From: Corynebacterium oculi
GTDB taxonomy: Bacteria; Actinomycetota; Actinomycetes; Mycobacteriales; Mycobacteriaceae
Assembly: GCF_001412105.1 (NCBI RefSeq)
Contig: NZ_LKST01000001.1
Span: 62,001 to 126,000 of the forward strand
Reading direction: 5' to 3'
Length of the DNA: 64,000 nucleotides
The translations under genes and the position numbers were made by a program. The notes below the pieces were generated by a model, which was not told the DNA's origin, did no database searches, and saw only the letters and a list, made by a program, of their open reading frames with translations. Shown in pieces: positions 15,533-24,353 of this stretch. The first letter of the stretch is position 1. Each line of letters opens with the position of its first letter.

Positions 15533-16192
15533 TTATTTTTGCAAAAATCGCTGGTAGGCTTCCGTGGCCTGGGCCTGTGCCTCGGCGGCCTCCTCGGAGG
15601 TGGGGCCGGGTTGGGGTGCGAACACGCTGCGGCGGTAGTAGTCCAGTTCCCGCACAGACTCCACGATGTCGGCTAGCGCTCGGTGCGCCATGCCTTTTTC
15701 CGGTTGGTGGTAGTAGGCGCGGGGGAACCACCGCTTGCTGAGTTCCTTGATAGTAGAGACGTCCACCATGCGGTAGTGCAGGGCGGCATCGAGGCGCGGC
15801 ATGTATTCCCTGATGAAGGCGCGGTCGGTGGCAATGGAGTTGCCGGCCAGCGGGGCGGGGTGTTCGGGGTGACAGTGTTCCTTGATGAGGGCGAGCACGG
15901 CGTCCTCGGCCTCGCGGAGGGTCACGGTGGAGGTGCGGATCTCGTCGAGTAGCCCGTTCTCGCTGTGCATGGTGGTCACGTAATCGTCCATGCGGGATAG
16001 TTCCTCCTCGGTGGCGCGTACCACGAGGTCCAGCCCCTCGCCCAGGATGGTGAGGTTGGCGTCGGTGACCAGCGCCGCCACTTCTACGATCACGTGTTGG
16101 CGCGGGTCAAGGCCGGTCATTTCCAGGTCGATCCATACGAGGCGGTCGTCCTTGGCGGGCTGGGTAGTGGGAGGCGTCGCGGGCTGAGTCAT
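15533..16192 (-). CDS. orn: Oligoribonuclease
   Basis: The product has 219 residues. DEDDh exonuclease motifs are visible: [10 protein letters not shown] (Exo I), [11 protein letters not shown] (Exo II) and [11 protein letters not shown] (Exo III). It degrades 2-5 nt RNA and pGpG, the last step of mRNA turnover, in the cytosol. ATG 16192 was used; GTG 16198 is an alternative. The C-terminal extension is rich in Ala/Glu/Gln. Orn next to tRNA-His is a familiar actinobacterial arrangement. Confidence 0.95.
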   Translation of the reverse strand: MTQPATPPTTQPAKDDRLVWIDLEMTGLDPRQHVIVEVAALVTDANLTILGEGLDLVVRATEEELSRMDDYVTTMHSENGLLDEIRTSTVTLREAEDAVLALIKEHCHPEHPAPLAGNSIATDRAFIREYMPRLDAALHYRMVDVSTIKELSKRWFPRAYYHQPEKGMAHRALADIVESVRELDYYRRSVFAPQPGPTSEEAAEAQAQATEAYQRFLQK

Positions 16193-16239
16193 GCTCACCA
16201 GGATAGGCTGCGGGGAAGGGGAGCATGGAGGTGGGAGGA

Positions 16240-16258
16240 TTAGGTGAGGGTAACTTGG
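16240..16258. promoter_or_regulatory. DtxR-like iron box before the EntA-like gene
   Basis: TTAGGTGAGGGTAACTTGG matches the DtxR consensus (TTAGGTWAGSCTWACCTWA) at most positions. It lies just upstream of the start at 16265, so iron would repress the gene. The match is weaker than that at 17118. Confidence 0.5.
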
Positions 16259-16264
16259 GGAGCT

Positions 16265-17071
16265 ATGCCTACGGAATCGACAGATCTCATCATCGTGACG
16301 GGTGCGGCGGGCGGGATCGGCGCGGCCGTCGCCAAGCAATGCGCGCAGCGCCCCGGCGTGGCCCTGCTGTTGACGGATCGCGAGGAGGCCGCGCTGAATC
16401 GGATAGCTGGGGAGGTGCGGGCCCGGGCGGATAAGGGGACACGGGTGTATGCCGAGCCCTGCGATCTGGCCTCCGAGGAGGCGGTGACGGCGCTGGTGGA
16501 GCGGGCCACGCGCACGCACGGGGCGCCGCGCTACCTGATTCATGCCGCCGGGGTGTTTGTGGATCGGCCCGTGACGGAGACTAGCGCCGAGGAGTTTTCC
16601 CGCATGATGAGCGTGAATGCGCACGGCACCTTTTACCTGCTGCGCGCGGCGGCCCGCGCGATGGAACAGGAACAGGTGGAACAAGATCGGGCGATGGTGG
16701 TGGTGGCCTCGAACGCGGCGGGTGTGCCCAGGGTGGGCATGGGGGCGTACGCGGCATCGAAGGCCGCGGCCTCGGCGCTCACGCGCTGCCTGGGCCTGGA
16801 GTTGGCCGGGGCGGGGGTGCGGTGCAACGTGGTGTGCCCCGGTTCGACGGACACCGCGATGCAGCGGGATTTCTGGGCCAGTGACCCGGAGGCGGGGCGG
16901 CGTCGTTCGCTGGAGGGGGATCTGGGCACGCACCGCCTGGGTATTCCCCTGGGGCGGATCGCGCGGCCCGAGGACGTGGCGCACACGGTGGATTTTCTGG
17001 CTTCCGAGCGCGCCCGGCACGTGACCTTGCAGGAACTCTACGTGGACGGCGGGGCGACGCTGCATGCCTAA
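16265..17071 (+). CDS. EntA-like 2,3-dihydro-2,3-dihydroxybenzoate dehydrogenase
   Basis: The product has 268 residues from ATG 16265 (GTG 16244 possible). It is a short-chain dehydrogenase with TGAAGGIG (12-19), [14 protein letters not shown] and the EntA-type [13 protein letters not shown]. EntA oxidises the dihydrodiol to 2,3-dihydroxybenzoate for catechol siderophores. No entBCE genes are visible, so it may feed a pathway elsewhere or act on another diol. The iron box and the adjacent siderophore importer support an iron role. Confidence 0.75.
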   Translation: MPTESTDLIIVTGAAGGIGAAVAKQCAQRPGVALLLTDREEAALNRIAGEVRARADKGTRVYAEPCDLASEEAVTALVERATRTHGAPRYLIHAAGVFVDRPVTETSAEEFSRMMSVNAHGTFYLLRAAARAMEQEQVEQDRAMVVVASNAAGVPRVGMGAYAASKAAASALTRCLGLELAGAGVRCNVVCPGSTDTAMQRDFWASDPEAGRRRSLEGDLGTHRLGIPLGRIARPEDVAHTVDFLASERARHVTLQELYVDGGATLHA

Positions 17072-17117
17072 GGTTTTGCTTATCGACGCCCTCCCTCCCG
17101 CACTTGGCAGGCAATGA

Positions 17118-17136
17118 ATAGGTAAGCCTTGCTATA
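17118..17136. promoter_or_regulatory. DtxR-like iron box before the siderophore importer
   Basis: ATAGGTAAGCCTTGCTATA fits the 19-bp DtxR palindrome well (AGGTAAGCCT core). It lies 80 bases upstream of the binding-protein start, so the whole four-gene operon is probably iron-repressed. Confidence 0.75.
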
Positions 17137-17216
17137 TTTTGCCCGGCTCCCGTAGGGTGAGGGAACCCGACCCTATACTTTCGTAGGGTGGGTGTGGACC
17201 GAAAGGATAATTTTTC

Positions 17217-18149
17217 ATGGCTCTTCCCCTGCGCCGCCTCGGGGCGGTACTGATGATCTCCGCGCTGGCGGTCACCGGCTGCTCCCGCGCCTCCGATTCT
17301 GATTCCTCGGCTTCCGGGGACAACAACGATCGCGTGGCCGCCCTGGGCTTGGGCGACGCCGATACCCTCCTGGCTTTGGGCGTGACGCCCTCGGTGGTGG
17401 CGCCCTTTGGGGCCGAGGGTGAGGTGGACGCCTCCGGCGTGGGGCCGTGGGCAAAGGATCTGCTGGGCGATGCCAAGCCCACCGTGATTTACAACACCTC
17501 TGCGGGTTTTAGCTCGGAGATCATCGAGCAGGTCACCGCCGCCAACCCCACCAAGATCATCGCCGTGAATACTGCGGTGGACGATCAGGCCAAGGAGGCC
17601 CTGGAAAAGATCGCCCCCACCACCGTGAAGCCCGAGGGCACGACGGACTGGCAGATTCCCTGGGACAAGCAGGTGACCACCATCGCGGAGGCCGTGGACA
17701 AGGGCGACGAGGGCAAGGAGCTCATCGACAAGACCGAGAAGGCCTTTGAGGACTTCAAGAAGAAGCACCCGGAGGTGCAGGGCAAGACGGCCGCGGTGGT
17801 GCTGCCCTATGACGGCCAGATCGGCCTGTACACCTCCGGCGACGGGCGCGGGCAGATGGTGGAGGACATGGGCTTTGATATTCCCGAGTCCGTGGAGGGC
17901 GAGGGAGATTCCTTCTACCGGAACATCGCCCCGGAGAACTACACCGACCTTAACGAGCTGGATTACCTCTTCGTGCTGGATTACAACGGCTCCGCCGAGA
18001 CCCTGAAGAACGACGAAACCTTCAAGAACCTCGACATCGTGCGCGACGGCCGCGTGCGCTACCTGGATAGCGAGACCGGCAACGCGATGAGCATGCCCAA
18101 CCCGGTGACGATCCCGTGGGCACTCGACCAGTTCTCCGATAAGCTGTGA
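17217..18149 (+). CDS. Iron-siderophore ABC transporter binding lipoprotein
   Basis: The product has 310 residues. The signal peptide ends with lipobox AVTGC (Cys about 22), then an acidic spacer and a FepB/FecB-like periplasmic-binding fold with VVAPFG, TVIYNTSAGF and WALDQF. It captures ferric siderophore at the cell surface and hands it to the two permeases. The stop overlaps the next start as GTGA. It is the first gene of an iron-boxed operon. Confidence 0.92.
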   Translation: MALPLRRLGAVLMISALAVTGCSRASDSDSSASGDNNDRVAALGLGDADTLLALGVTPSVVAPFGAEGEVDASGVGPWAKDLLGDAKPTVIYNTSAGFSSEIIEQVTAANPTKIIAVNTAVDDQAKEALEKIAPTTVKPEGTTDWQIPWDKQVTTIAEAVDKGDEGKELIDKTEKAFEDFKKKHPEVQGKTAAVVLPYDGQIGLYTSGDGRGQMVEDMGFDIPESVEGEGDSFYRNIAPENYTDLNELDYLFVLDYNGSAETLKNDETFKNLDIVRDGRVRYLDSETGNAMSMPNPVTIPWALDQFSDKL

Positions 18150-19144
18150 GCCGTTCTTTCCGATTAAGCACCCTGGGGGCCATCATTCTGGTGGCCTTAG
18201 TGGTGCTTTCTTTGCTCCTCGGCTCCCGCACGATCCCCCTCGGAGAGGTGGCGCAGGCGGTACTGGCCGGTCCCTCCGCGGCGGAAGGCACCGGCACCGA
18301 GCACGTGGTGTGGAACCTCCGGGTGCCGCGCACGGTGTTGGCGGTGGCCGCCGGGGCGTCGTTAGGCATGGCGGGCGCGCTGGCCCAGGCGTGGACGCGC
18401 AACCCCCTGGCCGACCCCGGCTTCATCGGGGTGACCTCCGGGGCGGCCTTCGCGGTGGCCGTGGGCATGACCCTGGGCTGGGGTGGGCTGGGCGGTAAGA
18501 TCACGCTCGCCCTGGTGGGGGCCGCCATCGCCTCCGTGATCGTGCTCATGGTCTCCCGGGTCTCCCTCGATCCACTCACCGTGATCCTCGTGGGCGTGGG
18601 GGTGAGCGCGGCCTTGCAGGCGGGCACCACGGCGTTGGCCCTCTCCTCGCGCGGGGTGCTCGACGCCATGCGCCAGTGGACCGTGGGCGCCACGATGGGG
18701 CGCGGCGGGGAGGACATCGCGGTGGCCTGGGCGGGCCTACTTATCGGCGGACTGCTCGCCGCGCTCATCGCGCGCCCGATGGACCTCCTCTCGATGGGGG
18801 AGGAGGCCTCCACCGCACTCGGGGCGGCACCCGAGCGGATACGGCTGGGGGCGATGGCCGTGGTGGTGATCCTCGCCGGCACGGCCACCGCGGCGGTTGG
18901 GCCGGTGGTGTTCGTGGGCTTCGCTGCCCCGCACATCGTGCGCACCCTGCTGGGGCCGAGCCTGGCCAGCACCCTGCTGCCCACCGCTCTGGTGGGCGGG
19001 GCCCTGACCCTGGCCGCCGACATCATCGGCCGCCTGGTCATGCGCCCCGGCGAGATAGAAATGTCCATCGTCATGGCCGGGGTGGGGGCGCCCATGATTA
19101 TCTGGGCGGTGCGCCGTTATCGCTCCCTGGGGGTGGGACAATGA
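18146..19144 (+). CDS. Siderophore ABC permease 1 (FecCD family)
   Basis: The product has 332 residues with about nine hydrophobic segments. RVPRTVLAVAAGASLGMAGALAQAWTRNPLADPGFIGVTSGAA is the conserved FecCD region (quoted as landmarks RVPRTVL, NPLADPGF and GVTSGAA). The GPVVFVGFAAPHI motif, the ATPase coupling region, is present. It pairs with the second permease as a heterodimer. Overlaps by four bases on both sides show tight coupling. Confidence 0.93.
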   Translation: MSRSFRLSTLGAIILVALVVLSLLLGSRTIPLGEVAQAVLAGPSAAEGTGTEHVVWNLRVPRTVLAVAAGASLGMAGALAQAWTRNPLADPGFIGVTSGAAFAVAVGMTLGWGGLGGKITLALVGAAIASVIVLMVSRVSLDPLTVILVGVGVSAALQAGTTALALSSRGVLDAMRQWTVGATMGRGGEDIAVAWAGLLIGGLLAALIARPMDLLSMGEEASTALGAAPERIRLGAMAVVVILAGTATAAVGPVVFVGFAAPHIVRTLLGPSLASTLLPTALVGGALTLAADIIGRLVMRPGEIEMSIVMAGVGAPMIIWAVRRYRSLGVGQ

Positions 19145-20190
19145 GTGCCTTTCACGCGGTGGAAACCGCCCAGCGTGCCCGGCGACGCCGCGGTGCGCTG
19201 ACCTTCCTGGGCGCGGTACTCGTGGCGGCGGCCTCCTACGTGCTGCTGCTGGGTTCCGGCCCGCTCCCCCTGAGCCCCGGCGAGGTCATCGCCGCGCTCA
19301 CCGGGGCCGGAACCCCCTCGGCCACCACCGTGGTCTGGGACATTCGCCTCCCGGTGGCCATCGCCACCGCCGTGGTGGGCGCAGCGCTGGGCATTGCCGG
19401 GGCGTGGACGCAAACCATGTCCCGCAACCCCCTGGCCTCCCCGGACATTCTGGGAGTATCGGGCGGCGCGGCGGTGGCTGTGGTGGCCGGAACGGTGCTG
19501 ATGCGCCCGGCATGGTCGGAGGGGATCGATACGTTCTGGTGGCGCGCGGGCCTCGCGCTCCTTGGCGCGGCGGTGATCGTGGCGCTGCTGCTGACCCTCG
19601 GCGGCTTCGGCACCTCGCACCAGGTGGTGCTCATCGGCTTCGCGCTCTCCCTGCTGTGTCAGGCGCTCGTCTCCTACCTCATCGTGCGCGCCGATCTCTC
19701 CCACGCGGCGGAAGCCCAAACCTGGCTGGCCGGTTCCACCGGCTTCGTCCGCTGGGAGGCGATCGCCCCCATGTGCGCCGGACTGGTGCCCTTCCTGGCC
19801 CTGGGCCTGTGGCAGCACCGCGATATCCCGCTCCTGGCGCATGATGACGCCCTGGCCACCTCCCTGGGGGTGCGCGTTCTCCGCGTGCGCGCCCGCTTGC
19901 TGATAGCGGCCACCGGAATCGTAGCCGTGGTGGTCTCCGTGGTGGGGCCCATCGGCTTCGTGGCGCTCATTGCCCCCCAGGTGGCTCGCCTGATTAGCGG
20001 GGCGCCCACCCCGCCGCCGTGGAACTCGGCGGCCGTGGGGGCCGGTCTGCTCCTGCTGTGCTCCGTGATCGCCACCAGGCTGCCCGTGAGCATCCCGGTG
20101 GGCCTGGTGACCTCCGCGCTCGGTGGCGTGACGCTGGTGGTCCTCGTTGTCAGCGCCGCCACCCGTATGAGAAAGGCCGTAGTGGGATGA
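19141..20190 (+). CDS. Siderophore ABC permease 2 (FecCD family)
   Basis: The product has 349 residues. A basic N-terminus precedes about nine membrane segments. Landmarks are RLPVAIATAVVGAALGIAG, NPLASPDILGVSGGA and GPIGFVALIAPQVARL. It is the second half of the permease pair for ferric siderophore import. ATG overlaps the upstream stop, and its own stop overlaps the ATPase start (ATGA). Confidence 0.93.
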   Translation: MSAFHAVETAQRARRRRGALTFLGAVLVAAASYVLLLGSGPLPLSPGEVIAALTGAGTPSATTVVWDIRLPVAIATAVVGAALGIAGAWTQTMSRNPLASPDILGVSGGAAVAVVAGTVLMRPAWSEGIDTFWWRAGLALLGAAVIVALLLTLGGFGTSHQVVLIGFALSLLCQALVSYLIVRADLSHAAEAQTWLAGSTGFVRWEAIAPMCAGLVPFLALGLWQHRDIPLLAHDDALATSLGVRVLRVRARLLIAATGIVAVVVSVVGPIGFVALIAPQVARLISGAPTPPPWNSAAVGAGLLLLCSVIATRLPVSIPVGLVTSALGGVTLVVLVVSAATRMRKAVVG

Positions 20191-20969
20191 TCAGCGTCGA
20201 AGATGTGTACTCGGGCTACCAGCCCGAACGCGATATTGTGCGCGGGGTCAGCCTCCGCGCCCACGAAGGCAAGGTGACCACCCTGCTCGGCCCCAACGGC
20301 TGCGGCAAATCCACCCTGCTCAAAACGATGTCCCGGTTGCTTACGCCGCGTGTGGGCGAAGTACAGGTGGGTGGGCGCAATATCCACGGCCTTGAGGCCA
20401 AAGAAGCCGCCCGCACCGTCGCGCTGCTGCCTCAGCAACCCGTGGCCCCGGCGGGTCTGCGCGTGGGAGAACTCGTAGCCCGAGGACGCCACCCGCACCG
20501 AGGTTGGATCGGCGGGCCCAGCGCCGCCGACCGCGCTGCCGTGGAGGCCGCCTTGGAACGCACCGACACCGCCGAACTCGCGGACAGGGACGTGGCGGAA
20601 CTCTCCGGCGGCCAGCGCCAACGAGTATGGCTGGCCCTTGCGCTCGCGCAGGAAACGCCGGTGCTGCTGCTGGATGAACCCACCACCTACCTCGATCCGG
20701 CCCACGCGCTCGCCACCCTGCACCTGTGCCGGGAACTCGCGCGGGAAGGACGCACCGTGGTGATGGTGCTCCACGACCTCATGCTCGCCGGGGCCTACTC
20801 GGATCAGATGGTGATTATGCGCGAGGGGCAGGTGCTGGCCTCCGGGACCCCCACCGAGGCGCTCACCCCGGAGACAATGGAGCGGGCCTATGGGCTCCGC
20901 GCCGAGGTATGGCCCGATCCCCAAGGCAACGCGCCGGTGATCGTGCCGCGTGGGGTGAGCGCGGAGTAG
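20187..20969 (+). CDS. Siderophore ABC transporter ATPase
   Basis: The product has 260 residues. Walker A LLGPNGCGKSTLL (about 34-46), signature LSGGQRQRVW, Walker B VLLLDEPTTYLD and a switch His in LHDLM are all present. This is the FecE/FepC type that powers import through the two FecCD permeases. It is the last gene of the iron-boxed operon; the next 110 bases are AT-rich. Confidence 0.95.
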   Translation: MISVEDVYSGYQPERDIVRGVSLRAHEGKVTTLLGPNGCGKSTLLKTMSRLLTPRVGEVQVGGRNIHGLEAKEAARTVALLPQQPVAPAGLRVGELVARGRHPHRGWIGGPSAADRAAVEAALERTDTAELADRDVAELSGGQRQRVWLALALAQETPVLLLDEPTTYLDPAHALATLHLCRELAREGRTVVMVLHDLMLAGAYSDQMVIMREGQVLASGTPTEALTPETMERAYGLRAEVWPDPQGNAPVIVPRGVSAE

Positions 20970-21078
20970 GTTACGGTGTAAATATGATCTATGTCATAAA
21001 TATTTCTATGGACTAGGGGGCGGGTGCGCGCTAGATTACATTTCATCAGATCGGCTGTTAAATATATGAAAGGCTGTA

Positions 21079-21477
21079 GTGGTGAAACGTAAATCCGTGA
21101 CGGCTGTTATTTCTATTTTTGCTCTGCTCTCTGTTCCGTCTGTTAGCTATGCGGCGGGATTCAATTCTTCTTTTTCTGAATTTAGGGATGGAGCCCAGAA
21201 TCGCACATGGCATGATGACACCGATGGTACTACATCGGCGACAACTAGGGGGTGTTGGTCGCATGATAATGAGGGGAGCCACAAGCTTGATCTTGAGTTG
21301 AAGGAACCTTTACGTTTCCGTCCTGATCCGTCGCTTGGGGTGCGAAGCGCGGTGGGGTGTTATGGCGGAACCGCCAATAATGCTTGGGGAGGCGTTTATG
21401 CGGGTAACTGGTATATCCGCATTGGCACATGGTCCTGGCAGCGGGTTTCCGCTAGTTATATTGGGGTGGAATACTAG
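21079..21477 (+). CDS. Small secreted protein, bacteriocin-like candidate
   Basis: The product has 132 residues. A signal peptide (basic MVKRK, hydrophobic core, SYA cut near residue 25) leaves about 107 residues with two cysteines (59, 94) and an aromatic C-terminal part (GNWYIRIGTWSWQRV). Base composition is more AT-rich than the neighbours. An ABC ATPase, a permease and two more membrane or exported proteins follow in one operon-like run, as in bacteriocin export/immunity loci. No family was recognised. Confidence 0.6.
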   Translation: MVKRKSVTAVISIFALLSVPSVSYAAGFNSSFSEFRDGAQNRTWHDDTDGTTSATTRGCWSHDNEGSHKLDLELKEPLRFRPDPSLGVRSAVGCYGGTANNAWGGVYAGNWYIRIGTWSWQRVSASYIGVEY

Positions 21478-21489
21478 CCGGGAGAAATA

Positions 21490-22170
21490 GTGAAAGTCAA
21501 CGATCTCCATTACCGCCCGCGTGGTTCCCGGGTGGATGTGATCGCCGGGGTGACTATTCAGATGGATAGTCGCCCTACGCTTCTTATTGGTGAGAACGGT
21601 GCGGGAAAGACTACGCTGCTTCGCGTTCTCTCCGGGGATCTTCAGCCGACCTTAGGGAGCGTCACTAGGGAGTTTTCGGTGGTCTATCTCCCTCAACACT
21701 TCATTTCGATCCCCGGGTTTTCCTGCCTGGAATACGTGGCTTACGTTTCCTGGCTATGGGGAGCTTCTAGAAAGAACGCCAGGAGGGAGTCCTTGGCGTG
21801 GTTGGAGTTCGTGGGATTAGCGGAACTCTCCGCGCATCGCTGCGACCGACTCTCTGGAGGACAGCAGGCGCGGTTGGCGCTTGCCGCCGCAGTGGGGTCT
21901 GGTGCAGAGACGCTCCTTTTGGATGAGCCTACCGCCTCGTTAGATCCACTGGCCCGGGATCATGTCAAGAAAATCTACGGGAAGATCGTGAACGAGGGGG
22001 TGGGCTTGGTGGTGTCTACGCATAATTCTTCGGAGTTATGCGAGCCGTTCGAACGGGTGCTGGTGATGGAACGAGGAAAGATTGCCTTCGATGGATCACT
22101 ATCGGGTTTCTCTCAGGAAAGTGGTCGAGAGGGGATCGTTGGTGAGCTTTCCAGGGCGATAAAGGGGTGA
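21490..22170 (+). CDS. ABC transporter ATP-binding protein
   Basis: The product has 226 residues from GTG 21490 behind GGGAGAAATA. Walker A LIGENGAGKTTLL, signature LSGGQQARLALA, Walker B TLLLDEPTASLD and switch H in STHNSSEL are present. The short single-domain type resembles export/self-protection ATPases. Its stop overlaps the permease start (GTGA). Confidence 0.9.
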   Translation: MKVNDLHYRPRGSRVDVIAGVTIQMDSRPTLLIGENGAGKTTLLRVLSGDLQPTLGSVTREFSVVYLPQHFISIPGFSCLEYVAYVSWLWGASRKNARRESLAWLEFVGLAELSAHRCDRLSGGQQARLALAAAVGSGAETLLLDEPTASLDPLARDHVKKIYGKIVNEGVGLVVSTHNSSELCEPFERVLVMERGKIAFDGSLSGFSQESGREGIVGELSRAIKG

Positions 22171-22931
22171 AGGCTATTTTTGGTATCCGTCATTGGGTCA
22201 GGCACCCGTCGGCATGGCTCCTCGTAATGGGGGTAGTATGCGGTTTTCTGATGCTGCCTGCCTCATCTTTTCACTATTATTCCCACAGGGACATGTCCAC
22301 CGCGATGATCTTGATGGGTGCGCTATGTCCTGTGGTGTGCCTGGCTGCTGCTTGGGAGGCGGGTGCGATAACCCGCCTGATACTCGCTCATGACCGGGCC
22401 GCATTATTCCTTCGCGGGGCTGGGCGCCGAATTTGGTGGCTTTCATTGGTACCCTTGCTGGCCTTCGTGGCATGCCTTTCCGTATTTCAGGTATTTCCAG
22501 AGTTTCGCAGTGGAGCCTTGTGGGGATTATTGCTTATTTGCCTGCTGCACGGGTTTTCCTGGGCTACCTTGGGAGCGGCCATGGGGCTGTGGATGCGGCC
22601 CCTGCTGAGTATCCCCCTATCAATCATCATTCCGTACCTGGTCTTGGTGGTTCCTCCTACTCTTCCTCCGGGGCCACTGCGCCATATGTTTGGGGTTCCG
22701 GTTTTTTGCTGTGCGCTTGATTCTGCCTTGTCCGCGAGAATGGTGGTGGCCTCATCACTGGGGTTAGCCGCGGTGTTTCTATTGGGAGCTTCTTTTATTT
22801 CTCTGAGGTTTTCCGGGGTGCGGGGCCTGTGTGAGAGCGCTGTGTCTGATTGTTCTCGCGGTAGTGCTCTTTTGGACGGGTGTGGGGCAGGCACGTTCCC
22901 TCGGTGCTGCTTCGGTTCAAGCACGAGATGA
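22167..22931 (+). CDS. ABC-2-like membrane protein
   Basis: The product has 254 residues with about six hydrophobic segments up to residue 215, partner of the preceding ATPase. The last 38 residues are Cys-rich and overlap the next gene by 101 bases, an odd tail that could reflect a small frameshift near 22830 or a real overlap. No substrate can be inferred. Confidence 0.65.
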   Translation: MKAIFGIRHWVRHPSAWLLVMGVVCGFLMLPASSFHYYSHRDMSTAMILMGALCPVVCLAAAWEAGAITRLILAHDRAALFLRGAGRRIWWLSLVPLLAFVACLSVFQVFPEFRSGALWGLLLICLLHGFSWATLGAAMGLWMRPLLSIPLSIIIPYLVLVVPPTLPPGPLRHMFGVPVFCCALDSALSARMVVASSLGLAAVFLLGASFISLRFSGVRGLCESAVSDCSRGSALLDGCGAGTFPRCCFGSSTR

Positions 22932-23337
22932 CGCGGATATTGTGTGCAGAGGCCCAGAAGGGGAGATCTGCGTGTGGCCAGAAATACCCGAATATGTGGT
23001 GCAAAATAACGCGGAGGCCAGGAGGATTTTTGATGACGTTGCTCCGCAGACATGGGCGGATTCCGCAGTGCCGGGGGTATATTCCGCTCCCCAGGATGGT
23101 GCTCACCTAAAACTGGTTGGTGTGGAGGTGAATGAGGCCTTGGCGGCGTTTATGGTGCAGGCGCTTAAGAACGACCCCGAGTACTCGGAAGTCAGTATCT
23201 GTGGTATCCCGGTGGCGGATGACCTTGTGTTGTCCTTTCCGGGGGCAGAAGCATGGGAGATGCCCGAGCGCCGGATCACCCCTGTGGAGTTTGTCGATGA
23301 CGCAAACTCCCTCTGCCCTGAAGGGAGCCCTGGGTGA
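22831..23337 (+). CDS. Exported protein of unknown function
   Basis: The product has 168 residues from GTG 22831. A signal-like segment (CLIVLAVVLFWTGVGQA) precedes a domain with four cysteines (near 39, 47, 124, 162). It could be an extracytoplasmic accessory or immunity protein of the surrounding cluster. The stop overlaps the next GTG. No family was recognised. Confidence 0.6.
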   Translation: MRALCLIVLAVVLFWTGVGQARSLGAASVQARDDADIVCRGPEGEICVWPEIPEYVVQNNAEARRIFDDVAPQTWADSAVPGVYSAPQDGAHLKLVGVEVNEALAAFMVQALKNDPEYSEVSICGIPVADDLVLSFPGAEAWEMPERRITPVEFVDDANSLCPEGSPG

Positions 23338-23909
23338 GAAGCCCCCTCGTGCTGTGGGCCATAGGGCACCGAGTTCCCGCTGGTGCGGTGATGATCCTGG
23401 CCGCGCTGCTTCTCTCGGTGCTTTATGGTGCGGTTTCCGTACCCGTCCCGGTTTTTGTGGGCCGGTATCTTCCGCCGTTAACCGTCAGCGCCTTAGTGGT
23501 GCAAGCATACCCTGTGGTGTTGGGGCTGTTTTTCTACGGTAATTTCCCATACCTGGAGTCCATCTCTCGGCGCTCACAGCGTGTTCCCGATTTGGGGTTG
23601 CTGTTGCTGGTGTGGATCGTCCCCTTAATGTTGGGTATTCAAGATGCGCAGTATGCGCGCAATGCGAGCATGGTGCTTACCCTTTTTACGGTTTTGGCTA
23701 CCCATGTGGGAGTCGCTTCGGCCATGGGCGTGGTCTCGGGGTGGATACTGGCACATTCACTTGTCTTTGGCATTTCCCAGAATTTCCTGTGGAAAATCTT
23801 GACGGGATTGCTCCGGGAAACGAGTGACCTGGTGAGTTGGGGAATTGTATTGTGTGGAATTATCATCACCCTTGTGTTTGCGCCGAAGATTAAGAGTTTA
23901 AGAGATTGA
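23334..23909 (+). CDS. Multi-pass membrane protein of the 21-24 kb cluster
   Basis: The product has 191 residues with about five to six hydrophobic segments and a positively charged tail (KIKSLRD). It may be a second membrane subunit of the transporter or an immunity protein. It closes the run of five overlapping or closely spaced genes. No family was recognised. Confidence 0.65.
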   Translation: MRSPLVLWAIGHRVPAGAVMILAALLLSVLYGAVSVPVPVFVGRYLPPLTVSALVVQAYPVVLGLFFYGNFPYLESISRRSQRVPDLGLLLLVWIVPLMLGIQDAQYARNASMVLTLFTVLATHVGVASAMGVVSGWILAHSLVFGISQNFLWKILTGLLRETSDLVSWGIVLCGIIITLVFAPKIKSLRD

Positions 23910-23992
23910 AATCTAATTTCAAAGATCTAGGCTTTTGGCGGAGGGGAGTGCGGCCCTCTTTACCACCTCTTTATCCTAGTAAGGGGAAGGCG

Positions 23993-24277
23993 CTACCTCT
24001 TGAGAAGATCGTGTGCTTGCAGGAGTTGCAGCTGCTCCAAGTCTAAGAAAGTGAGGCTAACGCCGCTGGCATGTACCCGGTCGCCCAACCCGGCCAGGGC
24101 ACAGAGGAGGGATTGCAGGGGGTCAATTCCCCCGGAGGAGACGGTGATGAGGGTTTCTTGTTCGTTTAAACCCTCAATGCTCCAGCGTGTGAACCAGTTA
24201 TCGCCCTCGCACACGGGAGCTTCCACGTGCAGAAGCACGGGGAGTCCATCGGAACGAGTGAGTTCTCTCACGATCAT
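23993..24277 (-). CDS. Conserved small protein, unknown function
   Basis: The product has 94 residues. It has an alpha-beta pattern with GIDPLQSLLCALAGLGD, a motif seen in small actinobacterial and proteobacterial hypothetical proteins (DUF6968-like). It stands alone between the transporter cluster and a dehydrogenase gene. No motif indicates a reaction. Confidence 0.65.
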   Translation of the reverse strand: MIVRELTRSDGLPVLLHVEAPVCEGDNWFTRWSIEGLNEQETLITVSSGGIDPLQSLLCALAGLGDRVHASGVSLTFLDLEQLQLLQAHDLLKR

Positions 24278-24353
24278 GAGGAACAGGATAGTGGTGGGGT
24301 GTGCGGCGGCTGCGTGGCCGTCGTCGGTGCTCCCGGCGTCGGTAGTGCGGAGC

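Noticed and set aside
17078..17088. GCTTATCGACG as a promoter or regulator site of the importer operon
   Set aside because: Copies inside coding regions and on both strands argue against an operon-specific operator. It is reported as a genome-wide word instead.
18676..20190. A 504-codon plus-strand open frame across the permeases
   Set aside because: Its first part is an out-of-frame read of permease 1 rich in Arg/Gly/His. Only the part in frame with permease 2 is real.
21079..21477. Assignment of the small secreted protein to the lactococcin 972 family
   Set aside because: The GTWSW stretch and ABC context are suggestive, but the rest of the protein and the two cysteines do not match that family as I know it.
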